Part shown: positions 1 to 8,594 of the stretch, piece after piece | Layout of the letters: each line of letters opens with the position of its first letter | Position numbering within the stretch: the first letter of the stretch is position 1 | Assembly (NCBI RefSeq): GCF_018861705.1 | Contig: NZ_JAHLEC010000029.1 | Location: 1 to 38,811, forward strand | From: Clostridium psychrophilum | GTDB lineage: Bacteria > Bacillota > Clostridia > Clostridiales > Clostridiaceae | Reading direction: 5' to 3' | Length of the DNA: 38,811 nucleotides | Made by a program: the position numbers and the translations under genes | The notes under the pieces: generated by a model | Database searches by the model: none | Told to the model about the DNA's origin: nothing | What the model saw: only the letters and a program-made list of their open reading frames with translations

Positions 1-78
1 AGATAGTACACATGTCTTGAGATATTTCTATTAATATTTTTGAGTTACAATCCAAAATCCACATCCTAATTATTCCAG

Positions 79-849
79 TTAATGTTTTTTCATAAGATAG
101 TTAACACTATCTTCCTTTTTATATTCTTCATATTTCTTTTCCAATGCATGGTCTTTAATTAAAAATAAGTATTGTAAAAAATCTACCAATGCTTTTATTT
201 GATCATTATTTTTCACTTTATCATAAGTTTATAATTCATCTGTTAATTTTATTTTTGCATCATATATGTCTTCATCTCTTGCACCTGTTTCTAATAAACT
301 TTTTGCCATTTTAAAAACTAACTTCAAAGGATTATCATCACTAATTCTTTCAAGTTTTATTGTTTCTACATCTATAGTTTTAAAATTATATATTAGTATT
401 GGGCTTTCCATTTCAGGTAATTTATATACGTATTTTTCATCTTTCCCTCGATGGCCTTTATAAGTGTATATTGCAGCAGCAACAATTTCTGACCTATCTT
501 TATTTTTATATCTAAATTTGTCCCATATTCTATAAAAATATCTGAACATTCTTTCTCCAAAAACTTCATATTCACTACTATAGCTTTGTACCTCTACATG
601 AATAAATAAGATCTTGCTTCCTTTATCTTTTAATCTTACTCTTATTATTTTATCCGATATTATATTTTCTGTACTATCCTTATCAAATATATTCTTTTGT
701 ATTTCTTTTAAATCTTTATCTAATGATTCTGTTCCAAGCTCCCAATTTATTTTATTAAATATTTCTGGGAAAAGCAATTCTACTATTTCTACTTCAAATG
801 CTTCCAAGATGGATTTCCATACTCCATCAAAATCATGTTTTTTTGTCAA
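79..849 (-). pseudogene. Rpn-family PD-(D/E)XK nuclease, interrupted by an in-frame stop
   Basis: The reading frame opens at a TTG (849) preceded by AAGGAAG. The protein resembles the Rpn recombination-promoting nuclease / putative transposase family: an N-terminal HDFDGVWKSIL segment, then HVEVQ (E-x-Q, the usual catalytic strand) and FRYFYRIWDKF about a third of the way in. The frame stops at a TAA at 229-231 after TDEL, but the same frame continues for 49 more codons with typical family sequence (FLQYLFLIKDHALEKKY) to a second stop at 79-81. So a single nonsense codon, not a frameshift, cuts the gene. The product to 229 is 206 aa; with read-through 256 aa, still somewhat short for the family. 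No neighbour is co-directional within 300 bases. The family call rests on motif resemblance; whether the 206-aa product is active is unknown. Confidence 0.75.
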
Positions 850-1021
850 AACTATTCACTTCCTTGCAATTCTATAATTCACTGATTAATCTAATTATAT
901 CATATTAATTTTTCATTTACACCACTATTAAAGTATTAAAATAATTACCCTCGCCCATTTGTTTTATGTAAGAATACAACTCCTTTATTTTTTTCAAAAA
1001 ACTTTTACCCATTGTATACTA

Positions 1022-1140
1022 CAAGTTGCCAGCAAGTTAAATCCCACTGAAAATATATTGATTTATCAGTGTTTAACGCATTTTGTTTATTGCACAGCAT
1101 TAAATATAAGCTTATTTGCAAGTTACCAGCAAGTTAAAAT
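1022..1140. repeat. Two near-identical ~20-bp direct repeats about 97 bp apart
   Basis: CAAGTTGCCAGCAAGTTAAA at 1022-1041 recurs as CAAGTTACCAGCAAGTTAAA at 1119-1138, one mismatch in 20. Each unit itself contains AAGTT twice. They lie in the 312-base gap between the Rpn start and the 3' end of the McrC-like gene; between them is an imperfect hairpin (CACTGA...TCAGTG, about 1054-1081). I see no gene in this gap. The repeats may mark a former recombination or insertion site. Confidence 0.6.
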
Positions 1141-1161
1141 TATTTCTATAAAAGCCTCTAA

Positions 1162-3645
1162 TTACAAATTAACCATAGCATTTAAAATATCCCATTCTAA
1201 TCCTCTTAAATTAGTTTCAACACCATTAACCTTTATCCCACTCCCATCTACTACTTCCACAATAACATCCCCAATAATATACTCCCTCACTTTACCTTTC
1301 TTATTAGTCTTTACATCCTTATCTTTATCTGTTTTCCTAATTTTAAGACCCTTCTCTTTTGCTACCTTTTTTAATATTTTATATACCTGAAGTTCCAAGC
1401 TACTTCCTACTTTTAGCTCATGAGTATTTTCTGCATTTTTCAAAAGATACAAGGTTGTATATGTTACAAGTCTAGTTCCTGTTTGAATTGGGACAATGTT
1501 ATCAACTTCTTTTATAGATTGTAAGTTAATTCTTAAGTACATATCATCCTCTGTACCAGCTCTTGCTTTAAGCTCAGTACAATCTTTCCTCTTATATTCT
1601 AAACATTCTTTTATCTTTCCATAATATCTTATTCCACCCTCACCTTTGAAGCTTTCTATTGATTGATAAAATGCTAAATACTCAACTGAGTCTCTAACCT
1701 CTTTTAATCTTGCTACTGGAATATGGTAAAAGAGATTTTGTTTATACTCTTTCAAATGCTCTTTATTCTTCACATTAACAATCATTACATTAAGATGCTT
1801 ATACTTACCATAATCATCATATTCATCTATAGCTATCCTATCATTTCTTGCATCTAGTGGAGATTGCTCTATTATTTTCTTTAACTGCTTTGTTATTAAC
1901 TTTGTACTTCCCGGCAGCATAGGAAAAGCTCCTATATTTACTTCTTCTATACTCTTATAAAAGTGATGTTCTTTAAACTTCTCCTCATCTCCATAAGGGA
2001 ACATAACATAGGCCCCAAAGGTATCATATTTAAATTGTACATCGTTGCTAAGCTTTGATACTATTGCATCCCTATATCTATGCATTACATTTATGTCGTC
2101 CTCAACTGGTCCTACAACGCCGCAATCATCTAACTTGATTCTGTACTTAGCATCAAATATATAAATTCTATCATCATCTTTATTGTTTAAATTTCTAATA
2201 TTAAGTACAGTATCTGGTCTTTGGTTAGCTGTTGGGGTTGAATATGACTTGTTATACCATAATTCTAACCTATTCTTCTTATTAGAATAAATCATCTTAG
2301 CTTCGGAGTCTTGGGATAATGTTAAATAGATCCCATTGTCCTTATACTTTAATATTCCATATTCCTCTACTGAGTAACCTAGATCACTTAGAATATGGTG
2401 TATTTTCATATAACACCACATCTCATAGAGCTGATACAGCTTTTTAGGGGTCATCTGATAAAGTCCATCGCCTAATGCAAGACCCTTACTTAACATAATA
2501 TACTTTTTATAAACTTCTCTATAACCTGGAGCCATTTGAAAAACTAAACTCATAGTCTTTTTTCCAGTAAGATTGCTAACATTAATAAATCCATTTTTGA
2601 GATACTTATTTAATATAGATATCTTATTTTTTAAAAACTTATATAATTCTACTTTATCATCAGTATTATCACCATTGTTACTGGCTTTATTACTAATCAT
2701 ATTTATAACTATATTTTTCACAACAACATTTAGTCTTTTTATAATATTTGTTATCATATACTTAACAAATCTATTTTCATATATATCTATAGTTGTTATC
2801 TTTCTTTTATCTACTACCATCGTTGCTATGTGATTTTTATCTTTACCCTTAATAAGTCCATTTTGATTTTCTAACAGCACACCTGAATGTTTCCTGAGGT
2901 AAGCTATTGTATTACGGGAAGGTACTCTTGATTTTTCAACCCTTCTTATAGATTCTATAGTTTCTACGTTGTGCTTAGGATTTGCTATAATTCTTTTTAT
3001 AGCTTTTTCTAAATCATCAAATATACATCTCAAAATACTAATAAATTCGGCATTGGTTTGATGTTTAGTATCCACCAGCCTAGTTTCTAAATAAGTTTTA
3101 CCCATAAGGGCTAATGCTAAAGAATATATCTCATCATTTACTTCATTCATAATATCCAGGTAATCCTTTTGATAATCAATTTTAGACGGGAAAACTTCTA
3201 TATCTATAGATAATATATCCCTTCCATCCTTATTAATTATAAAATTGGATAACCCAATATCTGATGAAAAATCCACCATACCAATGTAACAATTACTTAT
3301 TTTCTGGAACACATTATTTAAATTGCTTCCCATATGAATTACTTCATAATGACCCTTATCTTTAACTTCTAAGATGAGCTGATATTTTCCGTTCTCATAA
3401 AAACAAGGTCTTACATTAGATTCAATAACCTCTACTAACTCACCATTGTCAGAAATTACCTTTACCGTAACTTTGTCTTTATCTTTATATTCCAATGCAA
3501 CTGTAAGTGTTGCTATAGTATTTATATTGATACCTAAATCTCTTGCTTTCTTATTTATGCTTTCACCACTAAATGTTAATGAAAATTCATACTCACAATT
3601 TATTTCTAAAAGTTTGTCATTATGCCCAGAATGAAGTAAATCCAT
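1162..3645 (-). CDS. McrC-like DUF2357 protein with PD-(D/E)XK nuclease domain
   Basis: Predicted nuclease subunit of a McrBC-like type IV restriction system, which in this family cleaves DNA when its AAA+ partner translocates from a modified site. The N-terminal half looks like the DUF2357 (McrC N-terminal-like) region. The C-terminal half has a restriction-nuclease core: RPDTVL followed about 20 residues later by FDAKY (roughly D480 and D500-x-K502, counted from the ATG at 3651). An ATG at 3651 lies only two bases from the AAGAGG ribosome binding site, so the ATG at 3645, about 8 bases away, is preferred (827 aa). It starts about 12-18 bases after the McrB-like stop, so the two form an operon. 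The reading frame has no lesion. The target modification cannot be read from the sequence. Confidence 0.82.
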   Translation of the reverse strand: MDLLHSGHNDKLLEINCEYEFSLTFSGESINKKARDLGININTIATLTVALEYKDKDKVTVKVISDNGELVEVIESNVRPCFYENGKYQLILEVKDKGHYEVIHMGSNLNNVFQKISNCYIGMVDFSSDIGLSNFIINKDGRDILSIDIEVFPSKIDYQKDYLDIMNEVNDEIYSLALALMGKTYLETRLVDTKHQTNAEFISILRCIFDDLEKAIKRIIANPKHNVETIESIRRVEKSRVPSRNTIAYLRKHSGVLLENQNGLIKGKDKNHIATMVVDKRKITTIDIYENRFVKYMITNIIKRLNVVVKNIVINMISNKASNNGDNTDDKVELYKFLKNKISILNKYLKNGFINVSNLTGKKTMSLVFQMAPGYREVYKKYIMLSKGLALGDGLYQMTPKKLYQLYEMWCYMKIHHILSDLGYSVEEYGILKYKDNGIYLTLSQDSEAKMIYSNKKNRLELWYNKSYSTPTANQRPDTVLNIRNLNNKDDDRIYIFDAKYRIKLDDCGVVGPVEDDINVMHRYRDAIVSKLSNDVQFKYDTFGAYVMFPYGDEEKFKEHHFYKSIEEVNIGAFPMLPGSTKLITKQLKKIIEQSPLDARNDRIAIDEYDDYGKYKHLNVMIVNVKNKEHLKEYKQNLFYHIPVARLKEVRDSVEYLAFYQSIESFKGEGGIRYYGKIKECLEYKRKDCTELKARAGTEDDMYLRINLQSIKEVDNIVPIQTGTRLVTYTTLYLLKNAENTHELKVGSSLELQVYKILKKVAKEKGLKIRKTDKDKDVKTNKKGKVREYIIGDVIVEVVDGSGIKVNGVETNLRGLEWDILNAMVNL

Positions 3646-3663
3646 CTTCATAACCTCTTAACA

Positions 3664-5361
3664 TCATAAGTATTTTTTAGTACTCTTTTTGTACTTAATT
3701 TTGCCTAATTTTAGCTCTACTTCACACTCTTTAATATACTCAATTGTTGCAGTGACTTCTTTACCGTCAGTATTACAGTAATTAAATAATTTAATTAAGA
3801 TTTCCTTAACGAGAAGCTCACTGCCAGTTATAATTGGCAATATCTTTTGCATTATCTGAAAATCAAAAGCTTCATCCTCACTTAATAAATCATTGATCTT
3901 ATTTTCTAACATATAAAATACAATCTCATCTCTAACTCTATATCCAAAATTCTTATTACCTTGCTCTAATATCTCATTTATATCTTTAACCTTACTATTA
4001 GTTTGTCTAACAAATTCATCATCACTACTTAAAGCATCTTTAATACATAAGAAGCTTGTCTTAAAAAAGCTGTTATCCACATTAATACTTTCACATTCTT
4101 CATTACTAAAATCCAAATCATCTAAATCTACATCTGAAAACTCAATAGTATTTGCTCTATCTAATACTTTTCTGCTAAAAGCAAAAGTTGTATCATCCAT
4201 ATTAACAGTACCTACAATATAAATATTTTCAGGTATTCTTAAATTTTCATACTTATTTCCTTCTGGCAAATATTCCTTTGAAAACAATCTATCTGTTTTA
4301 ATATTATTATACTTATCAAATTCTCTAGATTCTATAATGCTTAAATATTCACTTAAATAATACTCAACCCTAGCTAAATTCATTTCATCTAAACATATAA
4401 AATAAGGTTTATTAATATTCTCTTCTTTAGACGCTCTAAAAATAATTTCAGTTAACTTACCAGGTACAAATTCATCATTTATATTTTTATAACCAAATAA
4501 TTCAGTGCTATCATTCCAATCAGGCTTAACACTAATAATATTATATTGCCCATTATCAGAGGTAGCCCCAACAGCATTTGCAAATAACTTAACTAACTTA
4601 GATTTACCAGTTCCACTTATTCCTGCTAGGATTACAAAGGGTTTTGTTTTAAGAGAGAGATAGAAATTTGCTAGATCATTATAGTGGTATATGAAACTTT
4701 TGAATAGGATATAACTATTTACCCCTTCTATGATATGTTTTGTTTCATGAACTATACTACGCTCCATCGCTTCACTTCCCTCTTTAGGATTTTCTAAATA
4801 AATATTATTATAATACTGTGAATAAATGGTTATCATGTTATTTAAATCAGTTATCAGCTGCTGCTCCTGTGACATATTATCTTTGGTATATAATTTATAA
4901 AATATCAAACCTGCTTCATAGTCCTTATTTCCCACTAATAAATTATTATCTGCAATAAAGCCTTTAGAATCTATCTCAGTTCTAATCTTTACCCTTGTAT
5001 TAATCATTTGCTCTGTAGCTTTTCGCTTACCAAACTTCTTTTTAAGATTAGTACAACCTTGATTTAATGTAAGATATACTCTCTCCATATCTTCTGAAAA
5101 TAGGTATACTATGTAAACTCCTTCCTGAATAGTAGTTGTTATTTCTTTATTATATGCTGCAATCCAAGGACAACTTGTCCATCCACCCTGACCAGAAGAT
5201 CCTTTTACAATTAAATTATCATCATTAATATTATTTTTAATTTCATCTTTAACCTCGTAATTAAGAAGCTTGAACATCCTATGGTCTCGTCCAAACTTAC
5301 CTTTCATTATTTCAGTTTTATAGTTTTGCATTATATCTAATAAATTTTCTCTTAAAGACAT
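3664..5361 (-). CDS. McrB-like AAA+ ATPase with MrcB N-terminal domain
   Basis: Motor and specificity subunit of the McrBC-like pair. Residues about 1-190 resemble the MrcB/DUF3578 N-terminal domain (GQGGWTSCPWIAAY near residue 55). The AAA+ core has Walker A GISGTGKS (K near 253), Walker B CLDEMNLA (D325-E326) and the McrB-type sensor segment GTVNMDDTTFAFSRKVLDRA (N387). Length 565 aa is normal for this architecture. Start is ATG with a GGGGGAT ribosome binding site. It is the first gene of the operon, divergent from the type IIG enzyme. Known relatives restrict DNA carrying methylated or otherwise modified cytosine; here that is family inference. Confidence 0.87.
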   Translation of the reverse strand: MSLRENLLDIMQNYKTEIMKGKFGRDHRMFKLLNYEVKDEIKNNINDDNLIVKGSSGQGGWTSCPWIAAYNKEITTTIQEGVYIVYLFSEDMERVYLTLNQGCTNLKKKFGKRKATEQMINTRVKIRTEIDSKGFIADNNLLVGNKDYEAGLIFYKLYTKDNMSQEQQLITDLNNMITIYSQYYNNIYLENPKEGSEAMERSIVHETKHIIEGVNSYILFKSFIYHYNDLANFYLSLKTKPFVILAGISGTGKSKLVKLFANAVGATSDNGQYNIISVKPDWNDSTELFGYKNINDEFVPGKLTEIIFRASKEENINKPYFICLDEMNLARVEYYLSEYLSIIESREFDKYNNIKTDRLFSKEYLPEGNKYENLRIPENIYIVGTVNMDDTTFAFSRKVLDRANTIEFSDVDLDDLDFSNEECESINVDNSFFKTSFLCIKDALSSDDEFVRQTNSKVKDINEILEQGNKNFGYRVRDEIVFYMLENKINDLLSEDEAFDFQIMQKILPIITGSELLVKEILIKLFNYCNTDGKEVTATIEYIKECEVELKLGKIKYKKSTKKYL

Positions 5362-5387
5362 CTTATCCCCCGCTCTTCTTTCCTATA

Positions 5388-5415
5388 ATAATATGATTCT
5401 ATAAAATATTGTAAA
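5388..5415 (-). promoter_or_regulatory. Candidate sigma-A promoter for the McrBC-like operon
   Basis: On the minus strand a TTTACA -35 (5410-5415) is followed after 16 bases by TATTAT (-10, 5388-5393), about 26 bases before the mcrB-like start. It lies in the 165-base divergent gap shared with the type IIG gene. Prediction from consensus only. Confidence 0.4.
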
Positions 5416-5526
5416 GTCCTGCTAATGTGTACTTACTATATTGCTTACAAATATTTTTTAATTTTATGACAAATTAATCAATTACTTGAATATACTCTAT
5501 TATAGTAATTATTTTAGGTGATAGGA

Positions 5527-8295
5527 GTGAGTTTATCTTTTAATAATATAAAACAACGAGCTATAGAATTTTCATACAAATGGAAAGATTGTTCAAGTGA
5601 ACGAAGTGAAGCACAAAGCTTTTGGAATGATTTTTTTAATGTCTTTGATATAAGTCGAAAAAGAGTAGCTACGTTTGAAAAGCCCGTTAGAAAGAATGGT
5701 TCTAAAATTGGATATATTGATTTGTTTTGGAAGAGTACCCTTGTAGTTGAACATAAATCCAAAGGCAAAAGTTTGGACAAAGCCTATTCTCAAGCAATTG
5801 ACTATTTTGAAGGATTAAGCGATGATGAACTTCCTAAATATGTTATAGTATCTGACTTTCAAAATTTTAGAATTTATGACCTTGAGAAAGATGGTATATT
5901 TACTCAATTTACCCTTGAGAATTTTTATATGCACATATACCTGTTTAGCTTTATCACTGGCTATAAAAAAATAACGTTTAAAGACGATGCTATTGTAAAT
6001 ATTCAAGCTGGTGAGCTACTTGGCAAACTATATATTTCACTTAAAGATAACAACTTTAATGAACACGACTTAAGTTTATTACTTATAAGAATTCTTTTCT
6101 GTCTCTTCGCTGATCACACTGGAATATGGGCAAAAAATCATCTTCAATATTATATCCTTCAAAATACAAAAGAAGATGGGAGCGATTTAGGTCTTCACTT
6201 AAATTTGATCTTCGAGACTCTAAATACTGATTATAGTAATAGACAATCCAATTTACATGAGGATTTACAGTGCTTTAGATATATAAATGGAGGCCTCTAT
6301 AAAGAAAGACTTTCTACTGCAATATTCACTAAAAATAGTAGGTCTTTATTACTTAACTGCTGTTCATATGACTGGAGCCAAATTTCTCCTGTTATCTTTG
6401 GTTCAATTTTTCAAAGTGCCATGAGTTCTTTTAAACGTCAGCAATTAGGCATTCATTATACTAGTGAAAGAGACACCCTAAAAGTAATAGAGCCTTTAAT
6501 ACTAAATGACTTAAGGTTGAAATTTAATAATAACTTACACAGCTTAAATAAACTGAATGAACTTCTTAAAGAGACAAGTAAACTTAGGATATTAGATCCT
6601 GCTTGTGGTTGTGGAAATTTTTTAATTCTTACCTACAGAGAAATTAGATTACTTCAAATTGATATTTTAAAGCAAATAGCGCTTCTTAACGGTAAATACT
6701 TTAATGAATATCATATTCAGCAACAAATTATAGGCTGGAATGGTATTATTCTAGATGTTGATTCAATGTATGGTTTTGAAATTGATGAATTAGCAGTTAG
6801 AATATCTCAGGTAGCTCTCTGGCTTATTGATCACCAACTAAATTCTCTTATGGCTTTAGAGTTTGGAATTCCATATGAAAGGTTACCGCTTAAAAAGATT
6901 GCAAATATATTTAACGTAAATGCTCTAAAAATCGACTGGAATACCTATGTAGATAAAAAAAACTTATCTTTCATAGTTGGAAATCCACCATATTTACCTT
7001 CAAATAACAGAAGTGATAAGCAAAGAAGCGATATGGATTTAGTTTTCAACAAAAATGAGTATAACTTTAAAAATTATAAGAGACTTGATTATGTATGCGC
7101 CTGGTACGTTAAAGCCTCTAGCTACATTAAAGGTACTTCAATAAAGGTTGGATATGTCTCTACAAATTCAATTACACAAGGCGAGCAAGTAGAATTATTG
7201 TGGGAACCGCTGTTAGCACAAGGTATAAACATTAATTTTGCCCATAGATCCTTTAAGTGGAAGAATGGTTTATCTAATGATGCCTCGGTTTATGTGTGCG
7301 TTATAGGTTTTGCTTATTCTAATGATGTTTTAAAAAAGTTATATGATTATGATACACCCACCTCTGAGCCGTTAATGAAAATTTGTAATAACATAAATCC
7401 ATACTTGCTTGATAAGCCTAATATTATTGTAAAATCAAGAACAAAGCCTATAAATAAACTAATCATGCCTTTAGCCTCAAAAGGTAGTATGCCTAATGAT
7501 GGAGGAAATTTAATACTTAATAATGATGAAAAAGTAGAATTTTGCTTAAAGTATCCTGAATCATCAAAATATATACGCCCATTTATAAGTGCCTATACTA
7601 TGATCAGGAATATTCCAAGATGGTGCATATGGTTAGAAAATTTTGATCTCATTGAAATTAAAAAGAATCCTTTTTTATATGATAGAATTCAAAAAGTCTT
7701 TGAATATAGAAAAAATGATTCTAAAAGCAAAAGGGCTTTATCATATCCCTATTTATTTGAGAATATTAAGCAGCCAAGCTGTAATTACATTGTTATTCCA
7801 AGCCATACCTCTGTGAACAGAATATATATACCCATACAAATATGTGATAAGGATAGCATAGTAAATAATTCTTGTATTGCCGTACACTCAAACGATAGTT
7901 ATATTTTGGGTGTTTTAATGTCTTCTATGCATATGGCATGGATTAAAGAGTTCTCAGGTAGATTGAAGGGTGATTATAGATATTCTATAAAATTATGTTA
8001 TAACACCTTCCCATTTATAATCCCTAGTGAAAAGCAAAGAGAAGATATTACTAACTGTGTAAGTGACATTTTAAAAATAAGATCTAACTCTAAACATTCT
8101 CTAGCTCAACTATATGATGCCCATCTTATCAGTAAAGAATTGCTATTAGCTCATAAACGACTGGACACAGTTGTTGAAAAACTGTATTTGAAAAAAGGTC
8201 CCTTTGTAGATGATCGAAAAAGAATAAATGTTTTACTAACTCATTACTTTAATTTGTTATCGCAAGCTGAACCTGATAAACTTAAACTTATTTAG
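5527..8295 (+). CDS. Type IIG restriction-modification enzyme (MmeI/YeeA-like, nuclease + N6-adenine methyltransferase)
   Basis: Single-chain enzyme that recognises a DNA site, methylates adenine using SAM and cuts unmodified DNA. N-terminal PD-(D/E)XK nuclease: YIDLFW then VVEHKSKG (D65, E75-x-K77). Methyltransferase: motif I LDPACGCGNF (D357) and motif IV GNPPY (N486), an NPPY motif typical of adenine-N6 methylation. The C-terminal third, about residues 600-830, should hold the target recognition domain. GTG at 5527 is preferred: AGGTG at 5515-5519 is well spaced from it and the protein then begins MSLSFNNIKQRAIEF, the usual start of relatives; an in-frame GTG at 5518 adds three residues. 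Length 922 aa is normal. No lesion seen. The recognition site cannot be deduced. Confidence 0.88.
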   Translation: MSLSFNNIKQRAIEFSYKWKDCSSERSEAQSFWNDFFNVFDISRKRVATFEKPVRKNGSKIGYIDLFWKSTLVVEHKSKGKSLDKAYSQAIDYFEGLSDDELPKYVIVSDFQNFRIYDLEKDGIFTQFTLENFYMHIYLFSFITGYKKITFKDDAIVNIQAGELLGKLYISLKDNNFNEHDLSLLLIRILFCLFADHTGIWAKNHLQYYILQNTKEDGSDLGLHLNLIFETLNTDYSNRQSNLHEDLQCFRYINGGLYKERLSTAIFTKNSRSLLLNCCSYDWSQISPVIFGSIFQSAMSSFKRQQLGIHYTSERDTLKVIEPLILNDLRLKFNNNLHSLNKLNELLKETSKLRILDPACGCGNFLILTYREIRLLQIDILKQIALLNGKYFNEYHIQQQIIGWNGIILDVDSMYGFEIDELAVRISQVALWLIDHQLNSLMALEFGIPYERLPLKKIANIFNVNALKIDWNTYVDKKNLSFIVGNPPYLPSNNRSDKQRSDMDLVFNKNEYNFKNYKRLDYVCAWYVKASSYIKGTSIKVGYVSTNSITQGEQVELLWEPLLAQGININFAHRSFKWKNGLSNDASVYVCVIGFAYSNDVLKKLYDYDTPTSEPLMKICNNINPYLLDKPNIIVKSRTKPINKLIMPLASKGSMPNDGGNLILNNDEKVEFCLKYPESSKYIRPFISAYTMIRNIPRWCIWLENFDLIEIKKNPFLYDRIQKVFEYRKNDSKSKRALSYPYLFENIKQPSCNYIVIPSHTSVNRIYIPIQICDKDSIVNNSCIAVHSNDSYILGVLMSSMHMAWIKEFSGRLKGDYRYSIKLCYNTFPFIIPSEKQREDITNCVSDILKIRSNSKHSLAQLYDAHLISKELLLAHKRLDTVVEKLYLKKGPFVDDRKRINVLLTHYFNLLSQAEPDKLKLI

Positions 8296-8360
8296 AACAA
8301 TTTTATGTTAAAAGATCAATAAATTGTTGGTTTACATGCTGTTAGATAACATGTATCAGA

Positions 8361-8390
8361 AAAAGTATAGCAAAATTTTGCTATACTTTT
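8361..8390. terminator. 30-bp perfect palindrome, terminator-like
   Basis: Two 15-base arms (AAAAGTATAGCAAAA and its complement) meet with no spacer, 65 bases after the type IIG stop. The arms begin with A and end with T on either strand, so it could stop transcription both ways. It is one of three near-identical palindromes in the window (see 11002 and 12746). In the rest of the 299-base gap a minus-strand stretch with a good ribosome binding site (AAAGGAGATGG) and an ATG opens a frame of only 21 codons; I do not call it a gene. Confidence 0.7.
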
Positions 8391-8501
8391 CTAGTGTTAC
8401 CTCACTTACTCTAACCGTCATTTTACCATCTCCTTTTAAGTTGAATTATACCATGTGATTTATTTACTAGTTTTAGAAATTATAAAATCAACTTATAAGT
8501 A

Positions 8502-8519
8502 TACTAATATTTATTAGTA
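8502..8519. promoter_or_regulatory. 18-bp perfect palindrome, possible operator
   Basis: TACTAATATTTATTAGTA is two 8-base arms around TT, about 75 bases upstream of the zinc-finger/repeat protein start. A related half (TATACTAAACTACTAATT) follows within 40 bases. Position and symmetry suggest a repressor site, but no partner regulator is identified, and AT-rich DNA makes chance palindromes common. Confidence 0.35.
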
Positions 8520-8594
8520 CCATATCAACGTATACTAAACTACTAATTGCAAATACTAACCTTAAAGTATTAATAAAAAAGGACTGAGGTTACT

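Noticed and set aside
959-1390. 143-codon plus-strand frame
   Set aside because: Overlaps the 3' end of the McrC-like gene antisense, has no ribosome site, and its Leu/Ser/Thr-rich sequence is typical of a shadow frame.
5590-5620. Similarity of the GTGAACGAAGTGAAGC stretch in the type IIG gene to the AGCGAAGCGAA part of the 73-bp repeat
   Set aside because: It encodes the family-typical SSERSEAQSFW segment, and no other part of the repeat is present.
5514-5793. Two minus-strand frames inside the type IIG 5' end
   Set aside because: Antisense shadows of a well-supported gene.
8368-8434. Minus-strand 21-codon frame with a good AAAGGAGATGG ribosome site
   Set aside because: Ends in the palindrome at 8361, has no recognisable sequence, and may be a relic or chance; not enough to call.
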